In this document: piece by piece, positions 51,061-60,638 of the stretch
How positions within the stretch are numbered: the stretch's first letter is position 1
How the letters are laid out: each line of letters starts with the position of its first letter
Source: Mycobacterium sp. SVM_VP21
Lineage (GTDB): Bacteria > Actinomycetota > Actinomycetes > Mycobacteriales > Mycobacteriaceae
Assembly: GCA_024758765.1 (NCBI GenBank)
Contig: CP101406.1
Span: 3,844,001 to 3,908,000, forward strand
Length of the DNA: 64,000 nt
Direction of reading: 5' to 3'
Position numbers and translations under genes: made by a program
Notes under the pieces: model-generated
What the model saw: only the letters and a program-made list of their open reading frames with translations
Told to the model about the DNA's origin: nothing
Databases searched by the model: none

Positions 51061-51849
51061 TTACTCTGCCCAGCTGGGCGGGCGCTTCTGCAGGAAAGCC
51101 AGCATCCCTTCCCGTGCCTCGTCGGACACGAACATCCGTGCCGACGCGACACTGAGCGGCTCGGCGTCCCGGTCGAACCCGGCCAGCACCGCCGCGGTGG
51201 TCAGGGCCTTGGAAGCCGCCAGCCCCTGCGGGGACCCTAGGCGCAGGTTGGCCACCAGGTCCGCCACGGAGGTTTGGACATCCTCGGCCGCCAGGGTGAT
51301 CAGCCCGATTGCCGCGGCTTCGGCTGCACCGAACTTCTCCCCGGTCAGGAAGTAGCGGGCCGCGGCCCTGGGCGACAGCTTCGGCAGCAGTGTCAGCGAG
51401 ATGATCGACGGAGCCACCCCGATCCGGGCCTCGGTCAGGGCGAAGGTGCTGGCCGGCCCGGCGACCGCGAGGTCGCAGGCGCCGACCAGCCCCATGCCGC
51501 CGGCTCGCACGTGGCCGTTCACCGCCGCGATCACCGGCCGCGGTGACTCGACGATCGCCCGCAGCAGGGCTGCCATTTCACGGGCTCGATCGGCGGCCAG
51601 GTCTCCAGGACTGGCGTCTGGGCCGCCGGTGGCCTCGCTGAGGTCCGCGCCGGCACAGAACGTGCCGCCGGTGTGCCCGAGCACCACCACCCGCACGTTC
51701 GGGTCGGCCGCCGCGTCGCGCAGACCGGCGTGCAGCTGGGCGACCAACTTCGACGACAGCGCGTTGCGGTTGTGCGGGGAGTCCAGGGTCAGCCGGGCCG
51801 AGCCGTCGCCGGTGTCTTCCGGCCCGGCGTAGGAGACCAGCGTGTCCAT
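51061..51849 (-). CDS. echA7: Enoyl-CoA hydratase EchA7
   Basis: 262-residue crotonase. CoA-binding loop FCAGADLSEATGG, oxyanion motif NGHVRAGGMGLVGACDLAVAG and catalytic Glu in LTEARIGVAP. Hydrates the enoyl-CoA produced by the operon dehydrogenases, or by analogy with AtuE/LiuC, a glutaconyl-type CoA. ATG 51849 is 10 bp after fadE12. Last gene of the carboxylase operon; it corresponds to Rv0971c. Confidence 0.92.
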   Translation of the reverse strand: MDTLVSYAGPEDTGDGSARLTLDSPHNRNALSSKLVAQLHAGLRDAAADPNVRVVVLGHTGGTFCAGADLSEATGGPDASPGDLAADRAREMAALLRAIVESPRPVIAAVNGHVRAGGMGLVGACDLAVAGPASTFALTEARIGVAPSIISLTLLPKLSPRAAARYFLTGEKFGAAEAAAIGLITLAAEDVQTSVADLVANLRLGSPQGLAASKALTTAAVLAGFDRDAEPLSVASARMFVSDEAREGMLAFLQKRPPSWAE

Positions 51850-51859
51850 CAGTACGACC

Positions 51860-53026
51860 TCAGTAGCTTCGAGGCAGGCCCAGCGAGGTCTGCGCGACGA
51901 AGTTGAGGATCATCTCCCGGCTCACCGGTGCGATCCGCGCCAGCCGGGACGAGGTGACCGCCGCGGCGATGCCGTACTCCTTGGTCAGGCCGTTGCCGCC
52001 GAGCGACTGCACCGCCTGGTCGACCGCCCGGGTGGATGCCTCGCCGGCGGCGTACTTGGCCATGTTGGCCGCCTCTGCGGCGCCGAAGTCATCGCCGGCG
52101 TCATAGAGCGTCGCCGCCTTCTGCATCATCAGCTTGGCCAACTGGATCTCGATGTGGTTGGCCGCCAGCGGATGCGACAGGCCCTGGTGCGCGCCGATCG
52201 GGGTCTTCCACACCTGGCGGGTGGTGACGTAGTCGACGGCCTTGCCGATCGCGAAGCGGCCCATGCCGACCGCGCTGGCCGCGCCCATGATGCGCTCCGG
52301 GTTCAGGCCCGCGAACAGCTGCGCGATGGCGGCATCCTCGGAGCCCACCAGCGCGTCGGCCGGCAGCCGGACGTCGTCGAGGAACACCTGGAACTGGCGC
52401 TCGGGGCTGACCAGCTCCATCTCGATCGGCGTCCAGCTCAAACCGGGGGTGTCGGTGGGCACCACGAACAGCGCCGGCCGCAGGTTGCCGGTCTTGGCGT
52501 CCTCGCTGCGACCCACCACCAACACTGCCTGCGCCTGGTCGACGCCGGAGATGAAGGTCTTCTGGCCCTTGAGGATCCAGTCGGACCCGTCGCGGCGCGC
52601 GGTGGTGGTGATCTTGTGCGAGTTCGATCCGGCGTCGGGCTCGGTGATGGCGAAGGCCATGGTCAGCGAGCCGTCGGCGATACCGGGGATCCACCGCTTC
52701 TTCTGCTCGTCGGTGCCGAACTTGGAGATGATGGTGCCGTTGATGGCCGGCGAGACGACCATCATCAGCAGCGCGCAGCCGTTCGCCGACATCTCTTCCA
52801 TGACCAGCGACAGCTCGTACATGCCGGCGCCGCCGCCGCCGTACTCCTCCGGCAGGTTGACGCCGATGAAGCCGAGCTTGCCTGCCTCGTTCCACAGTTC
52901 GTCGGTGTGCTCGCCGGCGCGGGCCTTCTCCAGGTAGTAGTCCTGGCCGTAGTTGCGGGCCATCGCGGCGACCGACTCACGCAGTGCGCGCCGTTCGTCG
53001 CTTTCGATGAAGCTGGTGTCGCTCAT
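51860..53026 (-). CDS. fadE12: Acyl-CoA dehydrogenase FadE12
   Basis: 388-residue flavoprotein with the three ACAD domains: MAFAITEPDAGSNSHKITTTA (FAD-binding), LKGQKTFISGVDQA, and the C-terminal helical bundle VDQAVQSLGGNGLTKEYG. Introduces a 2,3 double bond into an acyl-CoA. The end (ARIAPVSREMI) lacks the usual carboxy-terminal YEGT motif, so the catalytic Glu is probably elsewhere. ATG 53026 overlaps the accA2 stop by four bases. Corresponds to Rv0972c. Confidence 0.92.
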   Translation of the reverse strand: MSDTSFIESDERRALRESVAAMARNYGQDYYLEKARAGEHTDELWNEAGKLGFIGVNLPEEYGGGGAGMYELSLVMEEMSANGCALLMMVVSPAINGTIISKFGTDEQKKRWIPGIADGSLTMAFAITEPDAGSNSHKITTTARRDGSDWILKGQKTFISGVDQAQAVLVVGRSEDAKTGNLRPALFVVPTDTPGLSWTPIEMELVSPERQFQVFLDDVRLPADALVGSEDAAIAQLFAGLNPERIMGAASAVGMGRFAIGKAVDYVTTRQVWKTPIGAHQGLSHPLAANHIEIQLAKLMMQKAATLYDAGDDFGAAEAANMAKYAAGEASTRAVDQAVQSLGGNGLTKEYGIAAAVTSSRLARIAPVSREMILNFVAQTSLGLPRSY

Positions 53027-55014
53027 TCGGAATCTCCTTCTGCTTCGGATGCTGTTTCGGATTGTTCGACACGGGCCAGCACGGCGCCGACCTCTACTTG
53101 GTCGCCCGGCTTGACGTCGAGTTGAGTGAGCACGCCGTCGGACGGCGCGCTGATGGTGTGTTCCATCTTCATGGCTTCCAGCCAGATCAGTGGCTGGCCG
53201 GCGCTCACCCGGTCACCGACGGCCGCACCCAGCCGGATCACGTTGCCCGGCATGGGCGCCAGCAGCGATCCCTGCGCGACCGCCGACTCCGGATCGGGGA
53301 AGCGGGGCAACGCCACCAGATGGACGGCTCCGGCGGGGGAGTCGATATAGACGTCCGACCCGTACCGCGCCACGGTGAACGTACGGGCGACGCCGGCCGG
53401 ATCGGCCAGCACCACCTCGTCCGGAGTCGACGAAAGCAGGGTGGCATCGCCGCCGTTGACAATCAATCCCGTTCGGGTGAAGCGGTATTCGATCCGATGC
53501 TCGGTACCGGCGTCGTCGAGGTAGCCCTTGGACTGGAAACCCGAGGCCAGGTTGCGCCAACCGCCGGGAATGGAGCTGAACACTTGCGCGGTGGCCCGAT
53601 TGTGTGCGGCGTCAGCCAAAGCGGCCGCGATCGCACTGGACTGCACTGTGGCGGAGTCGGCCAGTGGCGCCGACAGCTCCGCGAGTCCGTGGGTGTCGAA
53701 GAACGCCGTGTCGGTCGCGCCGTCCAGGAAGGCCGGATGACGCAGCACGTTGACCAGCAGGTCGCGGTTGGTGCGCAACCCGTGCAGCCAGGTGCGCGCC
53801 AGCGCGCCTGCAAGCACGGCCGCGGCCTGCCGGCGGGTCGGCGCGTAGCTGATCACTTTGGCCAGCATCGGGTCGTAGTAAATGGAAACGGTCGACCCGC
53901 CGACGATGCCGGAGTCCAGCCGGACGCCGGTGCGCCGGGACAGCGTCTCGAACTGAGTCGTTACGCCCGGAACGTCGAGGGCGTGCACCGGCCCGGCCTG
54001 CGGCTGCCACCCGTGGGCCGGATCTTCGGCGTAGAGGCGCACCTCGATCGAATGCCCGTGTGCGGCCGGCGGTTCGGCGTCCAGACGAGCCCCGTCGGCC
54101 ACCGCGATCTGCAGTTCGACCAGGTCGACACCGGTGGTCTCCTCGGTGACCGGGTGCTCGACCTGCAGCCGGGTGTTCATCTCCAGGAAGTAGAACTCGC
54201 CGCGGGAGTCGGCCAAAAACTCCACGGTTCCCGCGCCGGTGTAGCCGATCGCGCTGGCCGCCAGCCGGGCGGCTTCGAACAGCTTGGCGCGCATCCCGGG
54301 GGTGCGTTCCACCAACGGCGAGGGTGCCTCTTCGATGACCTTCTGGTGGCGGCGCTGAATTGAGCATTCCCGTTCGCCGACCGCCCACACCGTGCCGTGC
54401 TGATCGGCCATCACCTGGACCTCGATGTGATGCCCGGTCGGCAGATAGCGCTCGCAGAACACCGTCGGGTCTCCGAACGCCGACGCGGCTTCCCGTTGGG
54501 CGGCCGCCACTTCGCCTGCCAAGGCTGACAATTCGTTGACCACCCGCATGCCGCGGCCGCCACCGCCGGCGGAGGCCTTCACCAGCACCGGCAGTTGGGC
54601 GGCCGTGACGGTCGCCGGGTCGAGTTCTTCGAGAACCGGCACGCCCGCGGCGGCCATCATCTTCTTCGACTCGATCTTGGAACCCATCGAGGTCACCGCG
54701 GCCACCGGCGGGCCGATCCACGTCAGCCCGGCGGCCTGCACGGCGGCGGCGAAGTCGGCGTTCTCGGAGAGGAATCCATAGCCGGGATGGATGGCGTCGG
54801 CGCCGGAGGCCTGGGCCGCGGCGATGATCGCCTCGGCGTCCAGGTAGCTGTTGGTCTCCGGCAGGCGCACTTTCGCGTCGGCTTCGGCGACGTGCGGCAT
54901 GCCTGCGTCGGGATCGGTGTAGACCGCGACCGTGCCCAGGCCCAGGCGACGGCAGGTGGCGAAGACCCGTCGGGCGATCTCGCCGCGGTTGGCCACCAGA
55001 ACAGTGCTGATCAT
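53023..55014 (-). CDS. accA2: Acyl-CoA carboxylase biotin-carrying alpha subunit AccA2
   Basis: 663 residues. Biotin carboxylase domain (MISTVLVANRGEIARRVF, ATP loop KASAGGGGRGM, VGERECSIQRRHQKVIEEAPS, EMNTRLQVEHPVTE) then a linker and a C-terminal biotinyl domain with EAMKM, biotin on Lys616. It carboxylates biotin with bicarbonate and ATP and passes it to AccD2. ATG 55014 is chosen; the frame extends to 55101. It lies 40 bp after accD2 and overlaps fadE12. Corresponds to Rv0973c. The beta-subunit and neighbours suggest a methylcrotonyl/geranyl-type 3-methyl-enoyl-CoA substrate. Confidence 0.95.
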   Translation of the reverse strand: MISTVLVANRGEIARRVFATCRRLGLGTVAVYTDPDAGMPHVAEADAKVRLPETNSYLDAEAIIAAAQASGADAIHPGYGFLSENADFAAAVQAAGLTWIGPPVAAVTSMGSKIESKKMMAAAGVPVLEELDPATVTAAQLPVLVKASAGGGGRGMRVVNELSALAGEVAAAQREAASAFGDPTVFCERYLPTGHHIEVQVMADQHGTVWAVGERECSIQRRHQKVIEEAPSPLVERTPGMRAKLFEAARLAASAIGYTGAGTVEFLADSRGEFYFLEMNTRLQVEHPVTEETTGVDLVELQIAVADGARLDAEPPAAHGHSIEVRLYAEDPAHGWQPQAGPVHALDVPGVTTQFETLSRRTGVRLDSGIVGGSTVSIYYDPMLAKVISYAPTRRQAAAVLAGALARTWLHGLRTNRDLLVNVLRHPAFLDGATDTAFFDTHGLAELSAPLADSATVQSSAIAAALADAAHNRATAQVFSSIPGGWRNLASGFQSKGYLDDAGTEHRIEYRFTRTGLIVNGGDATLLSSTPDEVVLADPAGVARTFTVARYGSDVYIDSPAGAVHLVALPRFPDPESAVAQGSLLAPMPGNVIRLGAAVGDRVSAGQPLIWLEAMKMEHTISAPSDGVLTQLDVKPGDQVEVGAVLARVEQSETASEAEGDSE

Positions 55015-55054
55015 TGACTCTGCCTTCTGCTCTTCGCGCAAGCGCTCATCGCGC

Positions 55055-56650
55055 TCACATCCGGAAGACGCCGAAGTTCGACGTCCCCTCGATCGGGCCA
55101 CTGGCGATGGCGGACAAACACATTCCCAATACGGTGCGGGTGTCGCGCGGGTCGATCACGCCGTCGTCGTAGAGCATCCCCGACAGCACGAGCGGCAGCG
55201 ACTCGGCTTCGATTTGGCCTTCGACCATGGCGCGCATGGCGGCGTCGGCCTGCTCGTCGACCTGTTGCCCGCGGGCCTCGGTGGCCGCCCGGTTGACGAT
55301 AGACAGCACGCCCGCGAGCTGCGCCCCGCCCATCACCGAGGACTTGGCCGACGGCCAGGCAAACAGAAAACGGGGATCGTAGGCGCGTCCACACATGCCG
55401 TAGTGCCCGGCGCCGTAGGAGGCGCCCAGCAGCAGCGAGATGTGCGGCACCGTCGAATTGGATACGGCGTTGATCATCATCGAGCCGTGCTTGATCATGC
55501 CGCCCTCTTCGTAGTCCTTGCCCACCATGTATCCGGTGGTGTTGTGCAGGAACAACAGTGGGGTGTCAGACCGGTTGGCCAACTGGATGAACTGGGTGGC
55601 CTTCTGGGATTCCTCGCTGAACAAGACGCCCCGGGCGTTGGCCAAGATGCCGATCGGATATCCGTGCAGCCGTGCCCAACCGGTCACCAACGACGACCCG
55701 TACAGCGGCTTGAACTCATCGAAGTCGGAGCCGTCGACGATCCGTGCGATCACCTCTCGCGGGTCGAACGGGATGCGCAGGTCTGCGGGCACGATGCCGA
55801 TCAGTTCCTCGGCGTCGTAGCGCGGTTCGACCACGGGAATAGGCTTCGGGCCCTGCTTGACCCAGTTCAGCCGGGCCACGATCCGTCGGCCGATGCGCAG
55901 TGCGTCAAGTTCGTCGTTGGCGAGGTAGTCGCCCAGTCCGGAAGTGCGCGAGTGCATCTCGGCACCGCCGAGTGACTCGTCGTCGGACTCCTCGCCGGTG
56001 GCCATCTTCACCAGCGGTGGCCCGGCCAGGAACACCTTGGAGCGTTCCTTGATCATCACCACGTGGTCGGACATGCCGGGTACATAGGCCCCGCCGGCGG
56101 TGGAGTTGCCGAATACCAGCGCGATGGTCGGGATGCCGGCGGCCGACAGTCGAGTCAGGTCGCGGAACATCTGGCCGCCGGGGATGAAGACTTCCTTCTG
56201 GGTGGGCAGGTCCGCCCCGCCGGATTCCACCAGCGAGATCACCGGAAGCCGGTTCTCCAAAGCGATCTTGTTGGCCCGCAGGATCTTGCGCAGCGTCCAC
56301 GGGTTGGAGGTGCCGCCTTTGACCGTCGGGTCGTTGGCGACGATCATGCACTCCACGCCTTCGACCGCGCCGATCCCGGTGACCAGGCTGGCACCGACCT
56401 GGAAGGCGCTGCCCCAGGCAGCCAGCGGGCACAGCTCCAGGAACGGTGAGTCGGCGTCGATCAGCGCTTCGATGCGTTCCCGGGCGGTGAGCTTGCCGCG
56501 GGAATGGTGGCGGTCCACGTACTTGGGTCCGCCGCCGGCGAGTGCCTTGGCGTGCTCGGCATCGATCTCGGCGAGTTTGTCGGTCAGCGCCGATGCCGCG
56601 TCGGTGTAGGCCGGTGACGAAGGGTCCAGGGTCGATTTCAAGACCGTCAT
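55055..56650 (-). CDS. accD2: Acyl-CoA carboxylase carboxyltransferase beta subunit AccD2
   Basis: 531 residues. Carboxyltransferase domains with RHHSRGKLTARERIEALID, a first oxyanion region FGNSTAGGAYVPGMSDHVVMIK, and the second GASYGAGHYGMCGRAYDPRFLFAWPSAKSSVMGGAQLAG. Size and motifs match 3-methylcrotonyl/geranyl-CoA carboxylase beta subunits. Transfers carboxyl from biotin to the acyl-CoA gamma carbon. ATG 56650 overlaps the fadE13 stop (ATGA). Corresponds to Rv0974c. Confidence 0.95.
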   Translation of the reverse strand: MTVLKSTLDPSSPAYTDAASALTDKLAEIDAEHAKALAGGGPKYVDRHHSRGKLTARERIEALIDADSPFLELCPLAAWGSAFQVGASLVTGIGAVEGVECMIVANDPTVKGGTSNPWTLRKILRANKIALENRLPVISLVESGGADLPTQKEVFIPGGQMFRDLTRLSAAGIPTIALVFGNSTAGGAYVPGMSDHVVMIKERSKVFLAGPPLVKMATGEESDDESLGGAEMHSRTSGLGDYLANDELDALRIGRRIVARLNWVKQGPKPIPVVEPRYDAEELIGIVPADLRIPFDPREVIARIVDGSDFDEFKPLYGSSLVTGWARLHGYPIGILANARGVLFSEESQKATQFIQLANRSDTPLLFLHNTTGYMVGKDYEEGGMIKHGSMMINAVSNSTVPHISLLLGASYGAGHYGMCGRAYDPRFLFAWPSAKSSVMGGAQLAGVLSIVNRAATEARGQQVDEQADAAMRAMVEGQIEAESLPLVLSGMLYDDGVIDPRDTRTVLGMCLSAIASGPIEGTSNFGVFRM

Positions 56651-57807
56651 GATTGGTATCCCAGGGTCTTGGCGGCCAGTGAGGTCAGGATTTCGGTGGT
56701 TCCGCCGCCGATGCCGATGATGCGCATATCCCGATACTGGCGCTCCACCTCGGATTCGGCCATGTAGCCCATGCCGCCGAACAGCTGCACGGCTTGGTTG
56801 GCCACCCACTCACCGGCCTCCACCGCGGTGTTCTTGGCGAAACACACCTCGGGGATCAGGAAGGTCTCGCCGGCGAGTTGGCGCTCCACCACGTGGCGGG
56901 TGTAGACCCGGGCCACGTCGATGCGGCGGGCCATCTCGGCCAGGGTGTTCTGCACCGCCTGCCGCGAGATCAGCGGTCGGCCGAAGGTCTCCCGGTCCCG
57001 ACACCACGTCAGGGTCAGATCCAGACAGCGCTGCGCGCTGGCGTAAGCCTGTGCGGCCAGCCCGACCCGCTCGGAGACGAAGGCCGCGGCGATCTGGGCG
57101 AAGCCGGTGTTCTCGACGCCGACCAGGTTCGCTGTCGGCACCCGGGCGTCGACGTAGGACAGTTCGGCGGTGTCCGAGGAGCGCCAGCCCATCTTCTCCA
57201 GCTTGCGGGTCACTTGAAGACCAGGTGAGCAGCCGGGGCCGTCTTTCTCGACCACCAGCAGCGATACCCCGGCCGCTCCCGGCCCGCCGGTGCGGACCGC
57301 GGTCACCACATAGTCGGCGCGCACCGCGGAGGTGATGAAGGTCTTGGAGCCGTTGACCACGTAGTGGTCGCCGTCAAGGCGGGCCGTGGTGCGCAGGTGT
57401 CCGACATCCGAGCCGCCGCCGGGCTCGGTGATGGCCAGTGAACCGATCTTCTCGCCGGCCAGCGTGGGGCGGACGAACTCCTCGATGAGTCTGGCGTCGC
57501 CGGAGGCGATCATGTGCGGCACCGCGATACCGCAGGTGAACAGGGAGGCGAATACGCCGCCCGGCGCCCCGGCCTGGTGCATCTCCTCGCAGACGACCAC
57601 CGCGTCGGCGCCGTCGCCGCCACTGCCGCCAACCTCCTCGGGGAAGCCCGCGCCCAGCAAGCCGACCTCGGCGGCCTTGCGGTGCAGTTCGCGCGGCAGC
57701 TCGCCGGAGCGTTCCCACTCGTCGACGTGCGGCAGAATTTCGCGTTCGACGAAACCGCGCACGGTCTTGCGCAGCGCCTCGCGTTCGGGGGTGGTCCAGA
57801 TACTCAC
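56647..57807 (-). CDS. fadE13: Acyl-CoA dehydrogenase FadE13, isovaleryl-CoA-dehydrogenase type
   Basis: 386 residues. FAD-binding LAITEPGGGSDVGHLRTTA and NGSKTFITSA, and the C-terminal VANQAVQLFGGMGYMAESEVERQYRD. The segment that holds the catalytic Glu in most ACADs (YEGT) reads IGIGGGTTEI here, as in isovaleryl-CoA dehydrogenase, where the base lies earlier; SERVGLAA supplies a candidate Glu. This supports branched or terpenoid acyl-CoA substrates. GTG 57807 overlaps the AtuA-like stop (GTGA). Corresponds to Rv0975c. Confidence 0.93.
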   Translation of the reverse strand: MSIWTTPEREALRKTVRGFVEREILPHVDEWERSGELPRELHRKAAEVGLLGAGFPEEVGGSGGDGADAVVVCEEMHQAGAPGGVFASLFTCGIAVPHMIASGDARLIEEFVRPTLAGEKIGSLAITEPGGGSDVGHLRTTARLDGDHYVVNGSKTFITSAVRADYVVTAVRTGGPGAAGVSLLVVEKDGPGCSPGLQVTRKLEKMGWRSSDTAELSYVDARVPTANLVGVENTGFAQIAAAFVSERVGLAAQAYASAQRCLDLTLTWCRDRETFGRPLISRQAVQNTLAEMARRIDVARVYTRHVVERQLAGETFLIPEVCFAKNTAVEAGEWVANQAVQLFGGMGYMAESEVERQYRDMRIIGIGGGTTEILTSLAAKTLGYQS

Positions 57808-59528
57808 GGGGTCCCTTCTGGTAGGAGTCGTTCGGGTATCTCGAGATGACGGCTGCGCAGCCATTCGCCCAGCCCCTTGGCCTGCGGGTCGAATCGGGCT
57901 TGGTAGGCCACTCCCTGCCCGAGGATGCCCTCGATCACGAAGTTCACGGCGCGCAACTTCGGCAGCAGGTGACGGGTGACGGGCAACTCGGCGGTTTCCG
58001 GAAGCAGCTTCCGCAACATCTCAGTGGTCAGCGTGTGGGCCAGCCAGCGCCACTGCTCTTCGGTGCGCACCCAGACCCCGACATTGGCCGAGCCGCCCTT
58101 GTCGCCACTGCGGGCGCCCGCGATCAAGCCCAGCGGCACTCGCCGGGTGGGACCGGCCGGGAGCGGTTCAGGCAGCTTGGGCTCGGGAGCCGGGGCCAGT
58201 TCCAGGGTCTCGGCCGCCGCAGTGATATCCACCCGGGTGCCGTCGGCGTGCACGGCGACGTGCGGCACCTGGGTGGCATCGACATAGCCGGGGGTGAAGA
58301 CCCCGTAGACCTGACCGTCTCCGGGCGGGGCGGTGACGCAGAACCCGGGGTAGCTGGCCAGGGCGAGCTCGATGCCGGCCGCGGAGAACTTGCGGCCCAC
58401 ATTGGCCGGGTCGGGGTCGCGCACCACACAGTGCAGCAGGGCGCTGGCGGTTTCCTCGGTGTCGGCGTCCGGGCGGTCGGTGCGCGCCAGCGTCCACTCC
58501 AGCTCGGCTGGCCGCACAGTCATGGCCGCCTCGAGCTGGGTGCGCAGCAGCGCGGCCTTGGCCTCGATGTCCAGGCCGGTCAGCACGAACGTGGTGGAGT
58601 TGCGGAACCCGCCGATCGAGTTCAGCGACACCTTGTAGGTGGGTGGCGGCGCCTCGCCGGTGACGCCGGAGATCCGCACCCGGTCCGGGCCGCCCGTCTT
58701 GTCCAAGGCCAGCTCGATGCTGTCCATTCGTGCGGTGACGTCGGGGTTGGCGTAGCGCGCGCCGGTCACTTCATAGAGCAGCTGCGCGGTCACGGTGTCG
58801 ACACTGACCAGCCCGCCGGTGCCGGAATGCTTGGTGATCACCGACGACCCGTCGGCGTGGATCTCGGCGAGCGGGAACCCGGGGTGCAACATCTGCTCGG
58901 TGGGAATCTCGGTAAAGAAGGAGAAATTGCCGCCGCTGGCCTGGATGCCGCACTCGATGACGTGGCCGGCCACCACCGCGCCGGCGAGCTGGTCGTAGTC
59001 CGTGCGGCTCCAGCCGAAGTGCGCGGCCGCGGGCCCGACGATCACCGATGCGTCGGTGACCCGGCCGGTGATCACCACGTCGGCGCCACCGGACAGGCAC
59101 TCGACGATGCCCCAGGCGCCCAGGTACGCGTTCGCTGTCAGAGGGCTGCCCAGCCCGAGCTCGCCGGCCCGGGGCAGCAGGTCGTCGCCTTCGACGTGCG
59201 CCACCCGGGCCGGGATGCCGAGTCGCTGCGCCAGCTCGCGCACCGCGTCGGCCAGGCCCGCCGGATTGAGCCCGCCGGCATTGGCCACGATGCGAACGCC
59301 CTGGTCGAGGGCCAATCCGAGGCACTGTTCGAGCTGAGTCAGGAAGGTCTTGGCATAGCCGCGCTCCGGGTTCTTCATCCGGTCGCGGCCCAGGATCAGC
59401 ATGGTGAGCTCGGCCAGGTAGTCGCCGGTGAGATAGTCCAGCTCGCCACCGGTGAGCATCTCGTGCATTGCGGCGTGGCGGTCGCCGTAGAACCCCGAGC
59501 AGTTGCCGATCCGAACGGCTGCTGTCAT
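57804..59528 (-). CDS. AtuA-family protein (DUF1446), first gene of carboxylase operon
   Basis: 574 residues. DUF1446/AtuA N-terminal domain ([76 protein letters not shown]) and the C-terminal AtuA-like domain ([20 protein letters not shown]). AtuA proteins accompany acyclic terpene catabolic carboxylases; their biochemical role is not established. ATG 59528 is chosen. Starts the operon atuA-like, fadE13, accD2, accA2, fadE12, echA7. It corresponds to Rv0976c. A palindromic site lies 19 bp upstream of the start. Confidence 0.88.
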   Translation of the reverse strand: MTAAVRIGNCSGFYGDRHAAMHEMLTGGELDYLTGDYLAELTMLILGRDRMKNPERGYAKTFLTQLEQCLGLALDQGVRIVANAGGLNPAGLADAVRELAQRLGIPARVAHVEGDDLLPRAGELGLGSPLTANAYLGAWGIVECLSGGADVVITGRVTDASVIVGPAAAHFGWSRTDYDQLAGAVVAGHVIECGIQASGGNFSFFTEIPTEQMLHPGFPLAEIHADGSSVITKHSGTGGLVSVDTVTAQLLYEVTGARYANPDVTARMDSIELALDKTGGPDRVRISGVTGEAPPPTYKVSLNSIGGFRNSTTFVLTGLDIEAKAALLRTQLEAAMTVRPAELEWTLARTDRPDADTEETASALLHCVVRDPDPANVGRKFSAAGIELALASYPGFCVTAPPGDGQVYGVFTPGYVDATQVPHVAVHADGTRVDITAAAETLELAPAPEPKLPEPLPAGPTRRVPLGLIAGARSGDKGGSANVGVWVRTEEQWRWLAHTLTTEMLRKLLPETAELPVTRHLLPKLRAVNFVIEGILGQGVAYQARFDPQAKGLGEWLRSRHLEIPERLLPEGTP

Positions 59529-59546
59529 CCCCAAATCCCATCCCTC

Positions 59547-59562
59547 AACCAACCGGTAGGTT
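59547..59562. promoter_or_regulatory. 16-bp operator-like palindrome upstream of the carboxylase operon
   Basis: AACCAACCGGTAGGTT is a 16-bp inverted repeat with a single mismatched pair. It lies 19 bp upstream of the AtuA-like start codon, in the 179-bp divergent gap with rpmF. It fits a TetR-type dimer site overlapping the promoter. No regulator for it is in the operon. Confidence 0.65.
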
Positions 59563-59638
59563 AGCCGGTACCGCCGGTGCCGCGTCAAGGCGCATCGTCA
59601 CCGATCGAAGCTATTTTGGAGCCGACGCTGGTCACCGG

Positions 59639-59654
59639 CTATCCTTTCGGATAG
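59639..59654 (+). promoter_or_regulatory. Hairpin upstream of rpmF
   Basis: CTATCC-TTTC-GGATAG is a perfect 6-bp stem with a four-base loop, 53 bp before the rpmF ATG. The decamer CCTTTCGGAT inside it recurs at 59921-59930 before mprA. It could be an RNA leader structure or a regulator site. Confidence 0.5.
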
Positions 59655-59707
59655 TCCCGCCGCTGGTATCGAAGCGGCACTATGCCAACAACAGGAGAGG
59701 CTCGACC

Positions 59708-59881
59708 ATGGCCGTGCCGAAACGCAGGATGTCGCGTGCGAACACTCGTAGTCGCCGCGCGCAGTGGAAGGCTGAGGCAACCGGCCTGGTCAACGTGACG
59801 GTCGCCGGTCGCGCGCACAAGGTGCCGCGTCGCCTCCTCAAAGCCGCACGTTTGGGCCTCGTTGACCTCGATCGCCGCTAA
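59708..59881 (+). CDS. rpmF: 50S ribosomal protein L32
   Basis: 57 residues, [20 protein letters not shown] at the start and ending in [11 protein letters not shown]. Typical L32; it has no Cys at all, so it is the zinc-independent (C-minus) form. ATG 59708 follows AGGAGAG. It lies 64 bp before mprA in the same orientation. Confidence 0.96.
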   Translation: MAVPKRRMSRANTRSRRAQWKAEATGLVNVTVAGRAHKVPRRLLKAARLGLVDLDRR

Positions 59882-59945
59882 ATAGGCACCGACACGACCG
59901 GCTCCTGACACTCCAGATCGCCTTTCGGATGATTGGATAGCACCC

Positions 59946-60638
59946 ATGGCTACCCGGGTACTGGTTGTTGATGACGATCGCGCTGTGCGCGAGTCGTTGC
60001 GCAGGTCTCTGTCGTTCAATGGTTACTCGGTCTCGCTGGCCACTGACGGCGTCGAGGCGCTCGAGGCGATCACCAGCGACCGTCCGGACGCGATGATCCT
60101 GGACGTCATGATGCCGCGGCTGGACGGACTGGAAGTCTGTCGCCAGCTGCGTAGCACCGGTGACGACCTGCCGATCTTGGTCCTGACGGCCCGAGACTCG
60201 GTGTCCGAGCGGGTCGCCGGCCTCGATGCCGGCGCCGACGACTATCTGCCGAAGCCGTTTGCGCTGGAGGAACTGCTGGCGCGGATGCGGGCGCTGCTGC
60301 GCCGCACCACCGCCGAGGACCTGTCCGAATCGGTCGCGATGTCGTTCGAGGACCTGACACTGGACCCGGTGACCCGCGAGGTCACCCGCGGGGACCGGCA
60401 GATCAGCCTGACCCGCACCGAGTTCGCCCTGTTGGAGATGTTGATCGCCAACCCGCGTCGGGTGCTGACCCGCAGCCGGATTCTCGAGGAGGTGTGGGGC
60501 TTCGACTTCCCCACCTCGGGCAACGCGCTGGAGGTCTACATCGGGTACCTGCGTCGCAAGACTGAGGCCGAAGGTGAGCCGCGGCTGATCTACACCGTGC
60601 GCGGGGTGGGTTACGTGCTGCGCGAGACTCCTCCCTGA
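59946..60638 (+). CDS. mprA: Response regulator MprA
   Basis: OmpR-family regulator, 230 residues. Receiver [13 protein letters not shown], phosphoacceptor Asp53 in [13 protein letters not shown], Lys in [13 protein letters not shown], then winged helix ([57 protein letters not shown]). Known in M. tuberculosis to control cell-envelope stress genes including sigB, sigE and pepD. ATG 59946; the stop overlaps mprB by one base (TGATG). Confidence 0.97.
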   Translation: MATRVLVVDDDRAVRESLRRSLSFNGYSVSLATDGVEALEAITSDRPDAMILDVMMPRLDGLEVCRQLRSTGDDLPILVLTARDSVSERVAGLDAGADDYLPKPFALEELLARMRALLRRTTAEDLSESVAMSFEDLTLDPVTREVTRGDRQISLTRTEFALLEMLIANPRRVLTRSRILEEVWGFDFPTSGNALEVYIGYLRRKTEAEGEPRLIYTVRGVGYVLRETPP

